From NCBI RefSeq assembly GCF_002270415.1, contig NZ_NNRI01000001.1:62001-126000 (forward strand): 64,000 nt of DNA, given 5' to 3'. A program made the translations under genes and the position numbers. Every line of letters begins with the position of its first letter. Position 1 is the stretch's first letter. Positions 17,337-25,766 of the stretch are shown one piece after another. Source of the stretch: Mesorhizobium sophorae (GTDB lineage Bacteria > Pseudomonadota > Alphaproteobacteria > Rhizobiales > Rhizobiaceae). Below the pieces are notes generated by a model that saw only the letters and a list, made by a program, of their open reading frames with translations, was not told the origin of the DNA and searched no databases.

Positions 17337-20177
17337 TTACTGGTGAATGAGTGGGCCCACGATGACGTGGGGCTGGAGCTGCAGGCAGCTGGGACGCGGA
17401 CAGACGACCAAAGGCTGGACGGCAATCTCATCGAACACGTGAATATTGACGTCCCAGATGCGCGGCGGCTCGCGCTTGCAGGCTTCGGCGACTTGCGGGG
17501 TGAGCGGCTGCGGGAACGAGCAGATCGGATTATTGCCGAGATAGGACTTTCCGATCACCGGATGAACGTGAACGAAGTTCTCGATCCGGTTGCCTCGCAG
17601 ATCGACGATCGACAGCGCCGGAAGCGAGCCGAGCGGCAGCGCATTGAAGACCCGGTTGTTGCGCAGATCGACATTCGACAACGCCGGCATGTTCGACAGA
17701 TTGCCAACGTCGGTGATCTGATTGTCGTTCAGATAGATGTATTTGAGTCCGCTCGAGCTGAAGCGCGGGATCGCCGACAGCCGGTTGGTGGCGAGGTTCA
17801 GTTTCTGGAGTCCCGTCAGCGAAGCGATCGGGGACGCGTCGGTGATCACATTGTCGAACAGGTTAAGTTCTCCCAGCGCCCGAAAATGGACCACGGGGTT
17901 GACGGCGATGATCGACTTCTTGTTCAGCGTCAGGCTGGTCAGTGACTGCGCCCAGCTCTGCGCAGCGCTGCAATCGGCGCTATCGACGTGGTCGGCCTGC
18001 ATGCGGCTGTCGAGTGCCGCCATGAAGCCTCGCGCGTCGCCGAGCGCGATGGAATCGAACCGGTAGACGATGCAGTATTCGGCGAAGCTGGCGTATTGCA
18101 GCGGCAGGTTGCGCATACCGGCGTCGTCGAGCAGCGGCAGGTCCGCCAACGGCGTCACGGATTGCACGTGTGTGTTCGAGAAATAGAGCTTGGTCAGCTT
18201 GTTGAGCATCCCGATGCCGATCAGGTTCGACACGGGATTGCCGTCGATGCTCAGTTGTTCGAGACGGCGCAGTTGCAGGACGCCCTGGATCGACGGGATC
18301 TGGTTGTTGCGGATCCAAAGCTTCGTCAGCCCCGGTATCGCCGACAGCGCCGACACGTCGGACAACTGGTTGTCGGACAGGTCGATGGAGGTGAGATTGG
18401 CCATCACCGGGAAGAGCGAGACGCTGGTCAACCCGCGGTTCTTCGCGTCGGCGAACTGGCGTGAATTGAGATCGTCGTAGGCTTTGCCGCAGGCAGCCTT
18501 ACCCGAGATCGAAAGCAGCGCATTCACTTCCGTGGCTTGCGCGGGAGTCAGAAAGTCGGTCTGGTTCCGCATCAGGCATGCCGACAGGAAGTCGGTCGCT
18601 TGCACGGGATTGTCGGAAAGATCGAGATTGATCAGGCCCGACAGCGCTGCCAGCGGCCTGACATTGGCGATCGAATTCTTTGACAGGTTGAGTATGCCGA
18701 GGTTGGTCAGGCCGGCAAGCGGCGCGACGTCGGTGATGGCATTGCTCGACAGGTTGAGCGACGTGAGTTGCGGCAAGGTCGCGAGCGGACGCAGGTCGCT
18801 GACGATCTTCGACGAAAGGTCGAGCGCCGTGGTCGCCAGCAGATTGTTGCCGACCGCGGCGCACGTGCCGCCGCCCTCTAATTCGACCATGGCGCGGATG
18901 GTCTGCCCAAGCGGGGTCGCCGCGTCGCGATGCAGCACGCACAGGTCAACGAAGCTCTGCCCACCGTCCGCGACGATTGGATTGCCGCTGAGGTTGATCG
19001 CGAGCGTCGAGGGGAAGCTGCCGAGATTGGCGAAGGTCTCGATTTTGTTGTTGGCGAGGTTGAGGCTGGTCAGGCCGCCGAGGGCGCTGAGCGGATCGAG
19101 CATGTCGCCTGTCAGTCCATTGTTGGCGATGGACAGTGTCGAGAGCGCCTGCAGGAATTGCAGCGGCTCGAGGCTGGTGATCTTGTTGTTGTCGAGCGTA
19201 AGGTTGGTGAGCAGCGCCAGCGCCGACAGGGCGCGGATGTCGGTGATGGCGTTGTCGGAAACGTCGGCGCGCGTCAGCGCGATGAGCGGCGCCAGCGCGT
19301 TGATGTTGCCGACGTGATTGCCGGAAATGTCGAGGAAGGTCAGCGTTTTGAGCTTGGTCAGCGGCCCGAGGTCGGCGATCGAATTGTCGGCGATCGACAG
19401 GCTCGTGAGGTTCTTCAGCACCGCAATCGGCTCGATCGACTGCACGCCCTTGCCGTTCAGGTTCAGCGTAGTGATCGATTCCAGAAAGGCCTGTGCCGCG
19501 GCGCAGGCGGCCGGGTCGCCGAGCGCCGAGACCCCGCCGGGCGTTGAATCGAGAACCGCCATCACGGTCGCCGTCTCAGCCGGCGTGCGGTCGCCCTTGA
19601 CGCACCACTTTGCGAAGGTCGTCGGCTTGTCGACCAGCGGCGCGCCGGAGAGGCACGTGATGGTGTGGATCTTGCCCGCGAAGAACGGCGTTGGGTCGGC
19701 GTTCAGTGCCTGGTCGAGATTGAGCTTCAGCTCGGTGACCAGCGGCGCGCAGCTCGGAATGTAGAGCCGATCGGAAAAAGTCGTCGCGCCGAAGTCTGAG
19801 GGGAATTGCAGGTAGTAGACGAGGCCGCTGCCATTGTCGTGCGCGAAAACCTTGATCGGATATGTGTCGCCCGACGGGCACAGCAGTGGATTGGCGGCGG
19901 GATCAGCGGCGACGATCGCGCTGTCGACGGCGGTCAACACCTCCGAAGGAACCGTCGCGAACCCAAGTCCGCGGATCACCGCTTCCTCGTCCGCCTGATC
20001 CTTGCAGCGGATGCGGTAGCCGCGCCCGTCCGAGATAAGCAGCGGATAGTGCAGCCGGTTCGCCTCCAGCCCCGGATCCTCGAACAGCACAACCTTCGGC
20101 TCGTCCGCGCGGGCCGGGCCGGTGCCGGCGGCCACGAGCACGACCACAACAAGGAGCAATTGGGCGATGCGGTTCAT
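17337..20177 (-). CDS. Secreted internalin-like leucine-rich-repeat protein
   Basis: A 946-aa protein with a signal peptide (1-25, ending GPARADEP). Residues 26-200 form a module shared with the next two genes upstream (LLCPSGDTYPIKVF, YYLQFPSDFG, IPSCAPL). The rest is almost entirely SDS22/internalin-type leucine-rich repeats of about 22 residues (LTSLSIADNSIADLGPL, LTFLDISGNHV), with paired-Cys spacers. Such repeats bind proteins or glycans. ATG 20177 has GGAGAG upstream. The stop is 23 bases before the toxin start, so it belongs to the toxin operon. An adhesin or receptor-recognition role is inferred. Confidence 0.82.
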   Translation of the reverse strand: MNRIAQLLLVVVVLVAAGTGPARADEPKVVLFEDPGLEANRLHYPLLISDGRGYRIRCKDQADEEAVIRGLGFATVPSEVLTAVDSAIVAADPAANPLLCPSGDTYPIKVFAHDNGSGLVYYLQFPSDFGATTFSDRLYIPSCAPLVTELKLNLDQALNADPTPFFAGKIHTITCLSGAPLVDKPTTFAKWCVKGDRTPAETATVMAVLDSTPGGVSALGDPAACAAAQAFLESITTLNLNGKGVQSIEPIAVLKNLTSLSIADNSIADLGPLTKLKTLTFLDISGNHVGNINALAPLIALTRADVSDNAITDIRALSALALLTNLTLDNNKITSLEPLQFLQALSTLSIANNGLTGDMLDPLSALGGLTSLNLANNKIETFANLGSFPSTLAINLSGNPIVADGGQSFVDLCVLHRDAATPLGQTIRAMVELEGGGTCAAVGNNLLATTALDLSSKIVSDLRPLATLPQLTSLNLSSNAITDVAPLAGLTNLGILNLSKNSIANVRPLAALSGLINLDLSDNPVQATDFLSACLMRNQTDFLTPAQATEVNALLSISGKAACGKAYDDLNSRQFADAKNRGLTSVSLFPVMANLTSIDLSDNQLSDVSALSAIPGLTKLWIRNNQIPSIQGVLQLRRLEQLSIDGNPVSNLIGIGMLNKLTKLYFSNTHVQSVTPLADLPLLDDAGMRNLPLQYASFAEYCIVYRFDSIALGDARGFMAALDSRMQADHVDSADCSAAQSWAQSLTSLTLNKKSIIAVNPVVHFRALGELNLFDNVITDASPIASLTGLQKLNLATNRLSAIPRFSSSGLKYIYLNDNQITDVGNLSNMPALSNVDLRNNRVFNALPLGSLPALSIVDLRGNRIENFVHVHPVIGKSYLGNNPICSFPQPLTPQVAEACKREPPRIWDVNIHVFDEIAVQPLVVCPRPSCLQLQPHVIVGPLIHQ

Positions 20178-20242
20178 CGGATCTCTCCTTTCGAGGCTCA
20201 GGCTGATCGATGCGGCTCGACCAGCCCGGGCGACTGGCAGCA

Positions 20243-22363
20243 CTACCTCTCGTCCGCCGGCTTGATGGTCCAGTAGCCTGACGGATCGCGGTCGCAGGTG
20301 AACTGAAGGGCCGGGATGTTGTTCAAGTTGCTAACTCCGCCGGCAATGCTCAGGCACTTGCCCGTCTGGACGTTTTCCGCCTGAATACCGTCGCGCGTCT
20401 CGACCAGGTTCCAGCGGCGCGAAGGGTCGCTGTCACAGTTGAACTGCAAGGCTGGGATGTTGTTTTCGGTGCTGATCCCGCCGGCAATCGTCAGGCACTT
20501 GCCCGTCTGGACGTTCGCCATCTGGAATCCGTCGCCTGTCTCAACCAGCCTCCAGCGCTGCCATTGACTGCCGTTGCAGTCGAATTGCACCGTCGGTGCG
20601 TTGTTGTCGGTACGTCCTTCCGCGACCGACAGGCACCTTTCGGTTTGCCTGTTCACCAGCATGACTTCGGGGTCAGCCGCCCGGATGCTCCAGAATCGCG
20701 ACGGATGGCGGTCGCAGTTGAACTGGAGGGCAGGGACGTCGTCGTCGGTGCTCTCCCCGCCGGCAATGGTCAGGCATTTCCCTGTCTGCACGTTTTCAGC
20801 CTGGAAGCCGTCGCCGGTTGCGGTCAGCTTCCAATGTCGCGATGCGTCCCGGTCGCAGTCGAATTGGAGGGCAGGGACGTTGTTATCGGTGCTGACCCCG
20901 CCGGCAATCGTCAGGCATTTTCCGGTCCGTACGTTCTGCAGCTGAAAACCATCCTCCGTCTCGACAAGTTTCCAGCGACGCCACTGGTCGCCGTCGCAAT
21001 TGAACTGGACGGCAGGGGCGTTGTTGTCGAGGCGCCCCTCGGCCACAGCCAGGCACTTGCCGGTCTGCATGTTTGCCAGCACCACGTCGCCTTCCTTCAC
21101 TGTCGTGATGCAGGCTTCAAAAATCTTGCCGGAGGCCACGGTCGATTGCTCGGGTCGACTGATGCAGACCGGATTGCCGTCCAGCGACGGATTGAATGGC
21201 AGGATGGCGCTGACGGATTGCGCCGTGGCCAAGCGGTTTGCGCGCAGGTTCGGAGCGGCGAGTTTGGTCAGGCTCATCAAGGGACGCGCATCCGTGATCC
21301 GGTTCTTCGACAGGTCAAGCGCGGTGAGCTCTTGTAGAAACCGTAGTGGCGACACGTCGACGATCTTGTTGCTGGCCAGAACCAGCCGGGTCAGTGCCCG
21401 TGCCGAGGCGAGCGGCCGTAGATCGGCGATCTGGTTGGAGCTGAGGTCGGCCTCGGCCAGATCCTTCATCACCGCCGTCACGCTGATGTTGCTGATCCGA
21501 TTGCGCGACAGATCGAGGAACGTAAGCTTGGTCAGCTTTTCCAGGTCGCGCATGTCGGTAATTTCATTGCCGGACAAGGTCAGGCTCGTCAGATGGGTAA
21601 GTGTCGCCAGCGGCTCGAGGTTTGTCAGCCGTCTCCCGGCGAGGTCGAGTGTCGTGCTCGACGCGAGAAAATCCTGTGCGCTTGCGCACGCCACCGGATT
21701 GCCAAGGGCCGCGGCGCCGCCGGGTGTCAGGTCGAGCAGTTCCTCGACCGTCGTCTGCTGGGCCGGATCAAGGTCATCCTTGATGCACCAACTGGCGAAG
21801 GTCGTCGTCCTTCCGACAACCGGCGGCCCCGCAACGCATGCGATGGTATGGACCTTTCCGGCGAAGAATGGGGTCGGGTCGGCGTCGATCGCCTGATTGA
21901 GGTCGAGCTTCAGTCCCTCGACCAAAGGCGCACAGCCGGGAATGTAGAGTTGGTCGGAAAGGGATGGCGAACCGAAATCGGTCGGGAACTGCAGATAGTA
22001 GACGATGCCGCTGCCGCCATCATGCGCAAAGACCTTGATCGGGTAGTTCTCGCCGGATGGACACAACAGCGGATTGGCGGCTGGGTCAGCCGCGATGACT
22101 GCGTTGTCGACGACGGTCAGCACTTGCGAGAGGACGGTGGCGAAGCCCAGTCCGCGGATCACCGCTTCCTCGTCTGCCTGGTCGTTGCAGCGTATTCGGT
22201 AGCCGCGACCTTCGGCGATGAGCAGCGGATAGTGCAAGCGGGTGGCGTTCAGCGTGGGGTCTTCCAACAGGACGACCTTCGGTTCCTCGGCTCGGGCCGG
22301 ACCGGCATGGATCACCGCGAACAGCGCCAGCAGGTGGAGCAGCGATCGGGCGATACGGTTCAT
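20243..22363 (-). CDS. Secreted LRR protein with six ricin-B-type lectin repeats
   Basis: A 706-aa protein with a signal peptide. The first 290 residues are closely paralogous to the neighbouring LRR protein (LHYPLLIAEGRGYRIRC, ADEEAVIRGLGFATV), showing recent duplication. After six or seven internalin-type LRRs (about 225-390), the C-terminal 290 residues hold six repeats of about 47 residues with TGKCLTIAGG and a Trp-containing end. That is enough for two ricin B beta-trefoils, which bind galactose-type glycans. An AAGGAGG lies before ATG 22363. The fusion of two recognition modules suggests glycan targeting for the toxin complex encoded downstream. Confidence 0.85.
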   Translation of the reverse strand: MNRIARSLLHLLALFAVIHAGPARAEEPKVVLLEDPTLNATRLHYPLLIAEGRGYRIRCNDQADEEAVIRGLGFATVLSQVLTVVDNAVIAADPAANPLLCPSGENYPIKVFAHDGGSGIVYYLQFPTDFGSPSLSDQLYIPGCAPLVEGLKLDLNQAIDADPTPFFAGKVHTIACVAGPPVVGRTTTFASWCIKDDLDPAQQTTVEELLDLTPGGAAALGNPVACASAQDFLASSTTLDLAGRRLTNLEPLATLTHLTSLTLSGNEITDMRDLEKLTKLTFLDLSRNRISNISVTAVMKDLAEADLSSNQIADLRPLASARALTRLVLASNKIVDVSPLRFLQELTALDLSKNRITDARPLMSLTKLAAPNLRANRLATAQSVSAILPFNPSLDGNPVCISRPEQSTVASGKIFEACITTVKEGDVVLANMQTGKCLAVAEGRLDNNAPAVQFNCDGDQWRRWKLVETEDGFQLQNVRTGKCLTIAGGVSTDNNVPALQFDCDRDASRHWKLTATGDGFQAENVQTGKCLTIAGGESTDDDVPALQFNCDRHPSRFWSIRAADPEVMLVNRQTERCLSVAEGRTDNNAPTVQFDCNGSQWQRWRLVETGDGFQMANVQTGKCLTIAGGISTENNIPALQFNCDSDPSRRWNLVETRDGIQAENVQTGKCLSIAGGVSNLNNIPALQFTCDRDPSGYWTIKPADER

Positions 22364-22383
22364 CTGCCAATCCTCCTTCCGCT

Positions 22384-24429
22384 CTATTCGACGAGGCTGA
22401 AGCGGCCCGGCCCGCAGGCCCGGCTGGTATTGTCGTGTGCGATGTCGTTGCCCGGCAGCAGGAAACTGGCGCTAGAGGCGCTGTCGGCGAAACTGACCGC
22501 GCAGCGGAAGCCGGACACCGTCGAGGTCGTGAAATTCGCCGACGAACCGCGCTCGAGCTGGATAGCGGAGCCGACCGCAAGGCCCGCTGCCGTTGGCGCG
22601 AGCCCGTCCGAGCGACCCGCCACGACCGCCCCGCGCAGCACCAGCGGGTTGGCTGCGGCGATGTCGGTGAAGTCCATCCGCATCAGGCTGTCGGAAGTGA
22701 GCACCGCGCCGAAACGCGCGCGGACAAGGGTGGAGCGGACCGGCGCTTGTGCCGAGATCAGCAGCCGTGCCCGAACGCCCTGGATCGCCAGCATGTCTGC
22801 CTCAACTCTGAGCCCTCGCGCATAAAGGTCGGCCAGGCACAGCGACGCGCCGCGCGCCATCGGCGACAGTCCGTCCGCCACGGTGCCGATGGTCACATCG
22901 TCGAGCGCGACCGCGCCGTTTTGAGCGATCACGGCGACGACCTCATCGGTCGTTTGATCGGCCGCCCGCGCCAGGTCGATCCGCTCGAGTTCGAGCCGAG
23001 GCAACCCGTCCGCGACGATGATCACCCCGGTCGAAGACAGGATGCATGAGGACGTGCCGGCAGGCACCCGGTTGGCGGTGCCGACGAGCCGCGTGCGGGC
23101 GACGCCGGGGGCCGGCGCCATGTGCACCGTCTTGAACGGCAATCCCTTCAGGATCAGCGTCTGCGGCGTCTTGACCGATGCGGGCAGTTCGAGCCTGAGA
23201 TTCGTCCGTCCGGCGCAATCGCCCTCGGATGAGAATTGCGCCAGCGTCAGCGTACCGCCATCATTGACGCGGCGAACGCAGGTATCGCTGGCCGACCCCC
23301 GACAGTCGAAGCCGGTACCCGGCGGCGGAGTGGCGGTCAGCGCGCGATCTGTCTCGCCCATCCAGTCGCCAATGCCGGGTGCGGACAGGCCGAGCGCCGA
23401 TGTCAGAAGCGGGCAGCCCGTGAAGGACAGCGTGCGCCCTTCCGCGAAGGTCCAGTCCAGCCGCGTATTGCCGAGTGGGTCGAGTGAGGTGATGGACAGG
23501 CCAGCGGACAGCGGCGACAGGCCGAGGTCGATGCCCGGTTGCGCGAAGGCCGCGTGCTCGCGCTGATAGCCATCGCAATTCGACAGACACAGGTCGACGA
23601 AGGGCGCCGAACGAAGCGCCGCCACAGCGTCGGCGCCGAGCAGGGTTACCCCCTCGGCCTCGGCGATGCCGAAGAATGCCCGCAGCTTCGTCTCCGCCGC
23701 TTCCGCTGCGGCCACATCGGCGATGACGTCGCGCGTCGCCTTGCCGTCGAGGCGCGCAATCGGCAGGTAGGAGGGCTGCGCGCCTTCGCCTGGCGGCGTG
23801 TAGCGCACGACATAGACCGTGTCTCCGATGCTTTCGGCGCTGAGGAAGGTTTCGAACCGGTGCAGGCTCCAGCGGGCCACGCTCGCCGCCGCTATGTCCG
23901 ATGGACCGCCGAGATCGCCGCGCCCGCAATCGAGTACGAACGGTGTCCCGACATCGGGAGGCGCGGCAAAACCCTGGAGCACGCCGGGCAGTTGCAGCCG
24001 CTCGCGGATGGCAAGTGCCGCCTTGATCTCGGCACAGGCGGTGGGCACGGCGAAATAGCCGGGGCCTGAGGGGGAAGGCAGATAGTAGTTGCCGGATGCC
24101 TCGACATCGGCCCAGATCGCGGTCGTCGCCGGCCAGTCGATATTGAATGCCGTCCCGGGGCATGGCAGCCGCGGCTGCGTCCCAAAACTGTTTTCAGTTT
24201 GAAGCTTGGCGAGCGTCGCCTCCGAGACTAGCGCGGTGTCAGCCAGGTGCAGCAACCTTTTCGCCTGCCCCGGGCTGGAGCAGCCGGCAAGTTCCACCGC
24301 CTTGCCGTCGAAAAGCGCGACATAGACGTCGTTGTTCTGGTCGGTGACGAAAGCGGCAAGCTGCGGCTCCGTGCGGGCCACTGACGTGCCCGCGAGAACC
24401 AGGGTGAGCAACACGACCGCCTGTCTCAT
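22384..24429 (-). CDS. Secreted beta-rich protein of unknown function (toxin operon)
   Basis: A 681-aa protein with a signal peptide (MRQAVVLLTLVLAGTSVAR). The N-terminal part has a diverged copy of the module seen in the two LRR proteins (LPCPGTAFNI, GNYYLPSP, VPTACAEIKAAL). The C-terminal half is rich in short beta strands and reads like a right-handed beta-helix (LILKGLPFKTVH, VAVIAQNGAVALDDVTIG), a fold used for carbohydrate binding. I chose ATG 24429 because it overlaps the upstream stop by ATGA and begins a signal peptide; the longer frame upstream is antisense to coding and basic. No enzyme motif was recognised. Confidence 0.6.
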   Translation of the reverse strand: MRQAVVLLTLVLAGTSVARTEPQLAAFVTDQNNDVYVALFDGKAVELAGCSSPGQAKRLLHLADTALVSEATLAKLQTENSFGTQPRLPCPGTAFNIDWPATTAIWADVEASGNYYLPSPSGPGYFAVPTACAEIKAALAIRERLQLPGVLQGFAAPPDVGTPFVLDCGRGDLGGPSDIAAASVARWSLHRFETFLSAESIGDTVYVVRYTPPGEGAQPSYLPIARLDGKATRDVIADVAAAEAAETKLRAFFGIAEAEGVTLLGADAVAALRSAPFVDLCLSNCDGYQREHAAFAQPGIDLGLSPLSAGLSITSLDPLGNTRLDWTFAEGRTLSFTGCPLLTSALGLSAPGIGDWMGETDRALTATPPPGTGFDCRGSASDTCVRRVNDGGTLTLAQFSSEGDCAGRTNLRLELPASVKTPQTLILKGLPFKTVHMAPAPGVARTRLVGTANRVPAGTSSCILSSTGVIIVADGLPRLELERIDLARAADQTTDEVVAVIAQNGAVALDDVTIGTVADGLSPMARGASLCLADLYARGLRVEADMLAIQGVRARLLISAQAPVRSTLVRARFGAVLTSDSLMRMDFTDIAAANPLVLRGAVVAGRSDGLAPTAAGLAVGSAIQLERGSSANFTTSTVSGFRCAVSFADSASSASFLLPGNDIAHDNTSRACGPGRFSLVE

Positions 24430-25766
24430 CTCAATTCGCTCAAGCAGCTTGCGGCGCGGGCGGGGTCCATATTGACCTCGGTCATCAAAGGATCGAGGCC
24501 GGCTGACTGGCACAGCGCCTTGACCGTGATCGAATGCGGCCCTTGGAAATCGACCGTAAGAGTTCCATTGGTGATCTGCCCGTTCTGGCCGACGCACAGC
24601 GGGTTGTTGGCAAGCGCCGGCCGACGGCAGGTCCGGATGACGTCGGCCATCGCGCGGCGGTTGGTCAGTTCGCAGAAATAGATGCGGCAGAAGGCGGCGA
24701 CCGCGGCGCGGTTCTCGGCGTCGGCATTGATGATGCGCTTGATGTCGCCGACCAGCGCGCTCGCCTTGGCCTCGAAGGCGAGGCCGTCGACGCGCGTCTT
24801 CTCGCCCGCGATCTCGCCCGATCGTTCGGTGATCTTCGGCATCAGGTTGATGTTTTCCGAGGTTATGAACAGCCCGCCCTTCCACCGGTCGAACTCGTCG
24901 AGGATCGAGGTCGCCCTCAGGATCGCCTCGCGGTAGGCGTTGTAGATCGGCCCCATCTTGGTGTCGCGCGCCGCTTCGTAGACCTGGTTCAATGCGGCGT
25001 ATTCCTTGTTCACTGTGTCGGCGCCCGCCTTGATGTCATCGATGCCGGCGCGCGAACTCTGCACCAGGCCCTCGGCTCGTTTCAGCTTGCGCGAAAACAT
25101 CGCGGTGATCGGGCTCTCGACGCTGGCGAAGTAGCTCTCGATGACTTTGCCGGCAGCCCCGTCGGCGAAGGCATCGATCTCGGTGTCGGACAGATTGGAG
25201 ATCAGGCCGCACTGGGCGTCGAAATCGGCGCTCAGGGGCCCGGCCTGGCAGGCGCTCATCTCGGCCAGCCTCTGGTCGAGCGTTCGGTTCGAAGCGAGCC
25301 CGTCGGCATATTCGAACAGCGCATGGTTCCATTCGATCGCGTTCAGGTCGGCCTGGCTGTGCCGCCGGTCGCGGCAGAACAGCGTCTGCTCCATCCGGTT
25401 CTGGTTGCCGGAAGCCCGGTAGGCGTCGAGGTGACGCGTCGCCTCGGCGCAGGTCGCCAAGCCCGAAATCAGCCCTGCGAGTTGCTGGTGGACGGGCGGC
25501 AGTCCGCGTGTCTGCGCCTCCCGCATCAGGTTGGCCGCACGTTCGCTGTCGCTCGGACTGCGGGCCGGGCGGTGGAAGACGCAGAGGCCTTGCTCGAAGG
25601 TCTTCAGCGTGCCGTCCGGAATGGCCGGCCCCTCGCAGTTGGGAGCGTCGAGAACGCGCGATTCGATCGTATAGCCGGCGAGATTGTCGACGAAGAGGTC
25701 GCGCGCGGCCGCTCCCGTCGCGCCGAGCGCCAGACCGAGCGCTGCTGTGGCGACGACGGCTCTCAT
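24426..25766 (-). CDS. Secreted helical protein of unknown function (toxin operon)
   Basis: A 446-aa protein with a signal peptide (MRAVVATAALGLALGATGAAA). The mature part is mainly helical with several spaced Cys residues (CEG, CVF, CAE, CRD, CRIYFCE), as expected for a disulfide-bonded periplasmic protein. ATG 25766 overlaps the stop of the coiled-coil gene by ATGA and begins the signal peptide. Together with the two upstream helical proteins it looks like a structural or chaperone component, but no family was recognised. Confidence 0.55.
   Translation of the reverse strand: MRAVVATAALGLALGATGAAARDLFVDNLAGYTIESRVLDAPNCEGPAIPDGTLKTFEQGLCVFHRPARSPSDSERAANLMREAQTRGLPPVHQQLAGLISGLATCAEATRHLDAYRASGNQNRMEQTLFCRDRRHSQADLNAIEWNHALFEYADGLASNRTLDQRLAEMSACQAGPLSADFDAQCGLISNLSDTEIDAFADGAAGKVIESYFASVESPITAMFSRKLKRAEGLVQSSRAGIDDIKAGADTVNKEYAALNQVYEAARDTKMGPIYNAYREAILRATSILDEFDRWKGGLFITSENINLMPKITERSGEIAGEKTRVDGLAFEAKASALVGDIKRIINADAENRAAVAAFCRIYFCELTNRRAMADVIRTCRRPALANNPLCVGQNGQITNGTLTVDFQGPHSITVKALCQSAGLDPLMTEVNMDPARAASCLSELR

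Noticed and set aside
24430..24885. Upstream extension of the beta-rich secreted protein
   Set aside because: The extra residues are Arg-rich and overlap the coding region of the upstream gene out of frame, while ATG 24429 begins a signal peptide with an ATGA overlap.
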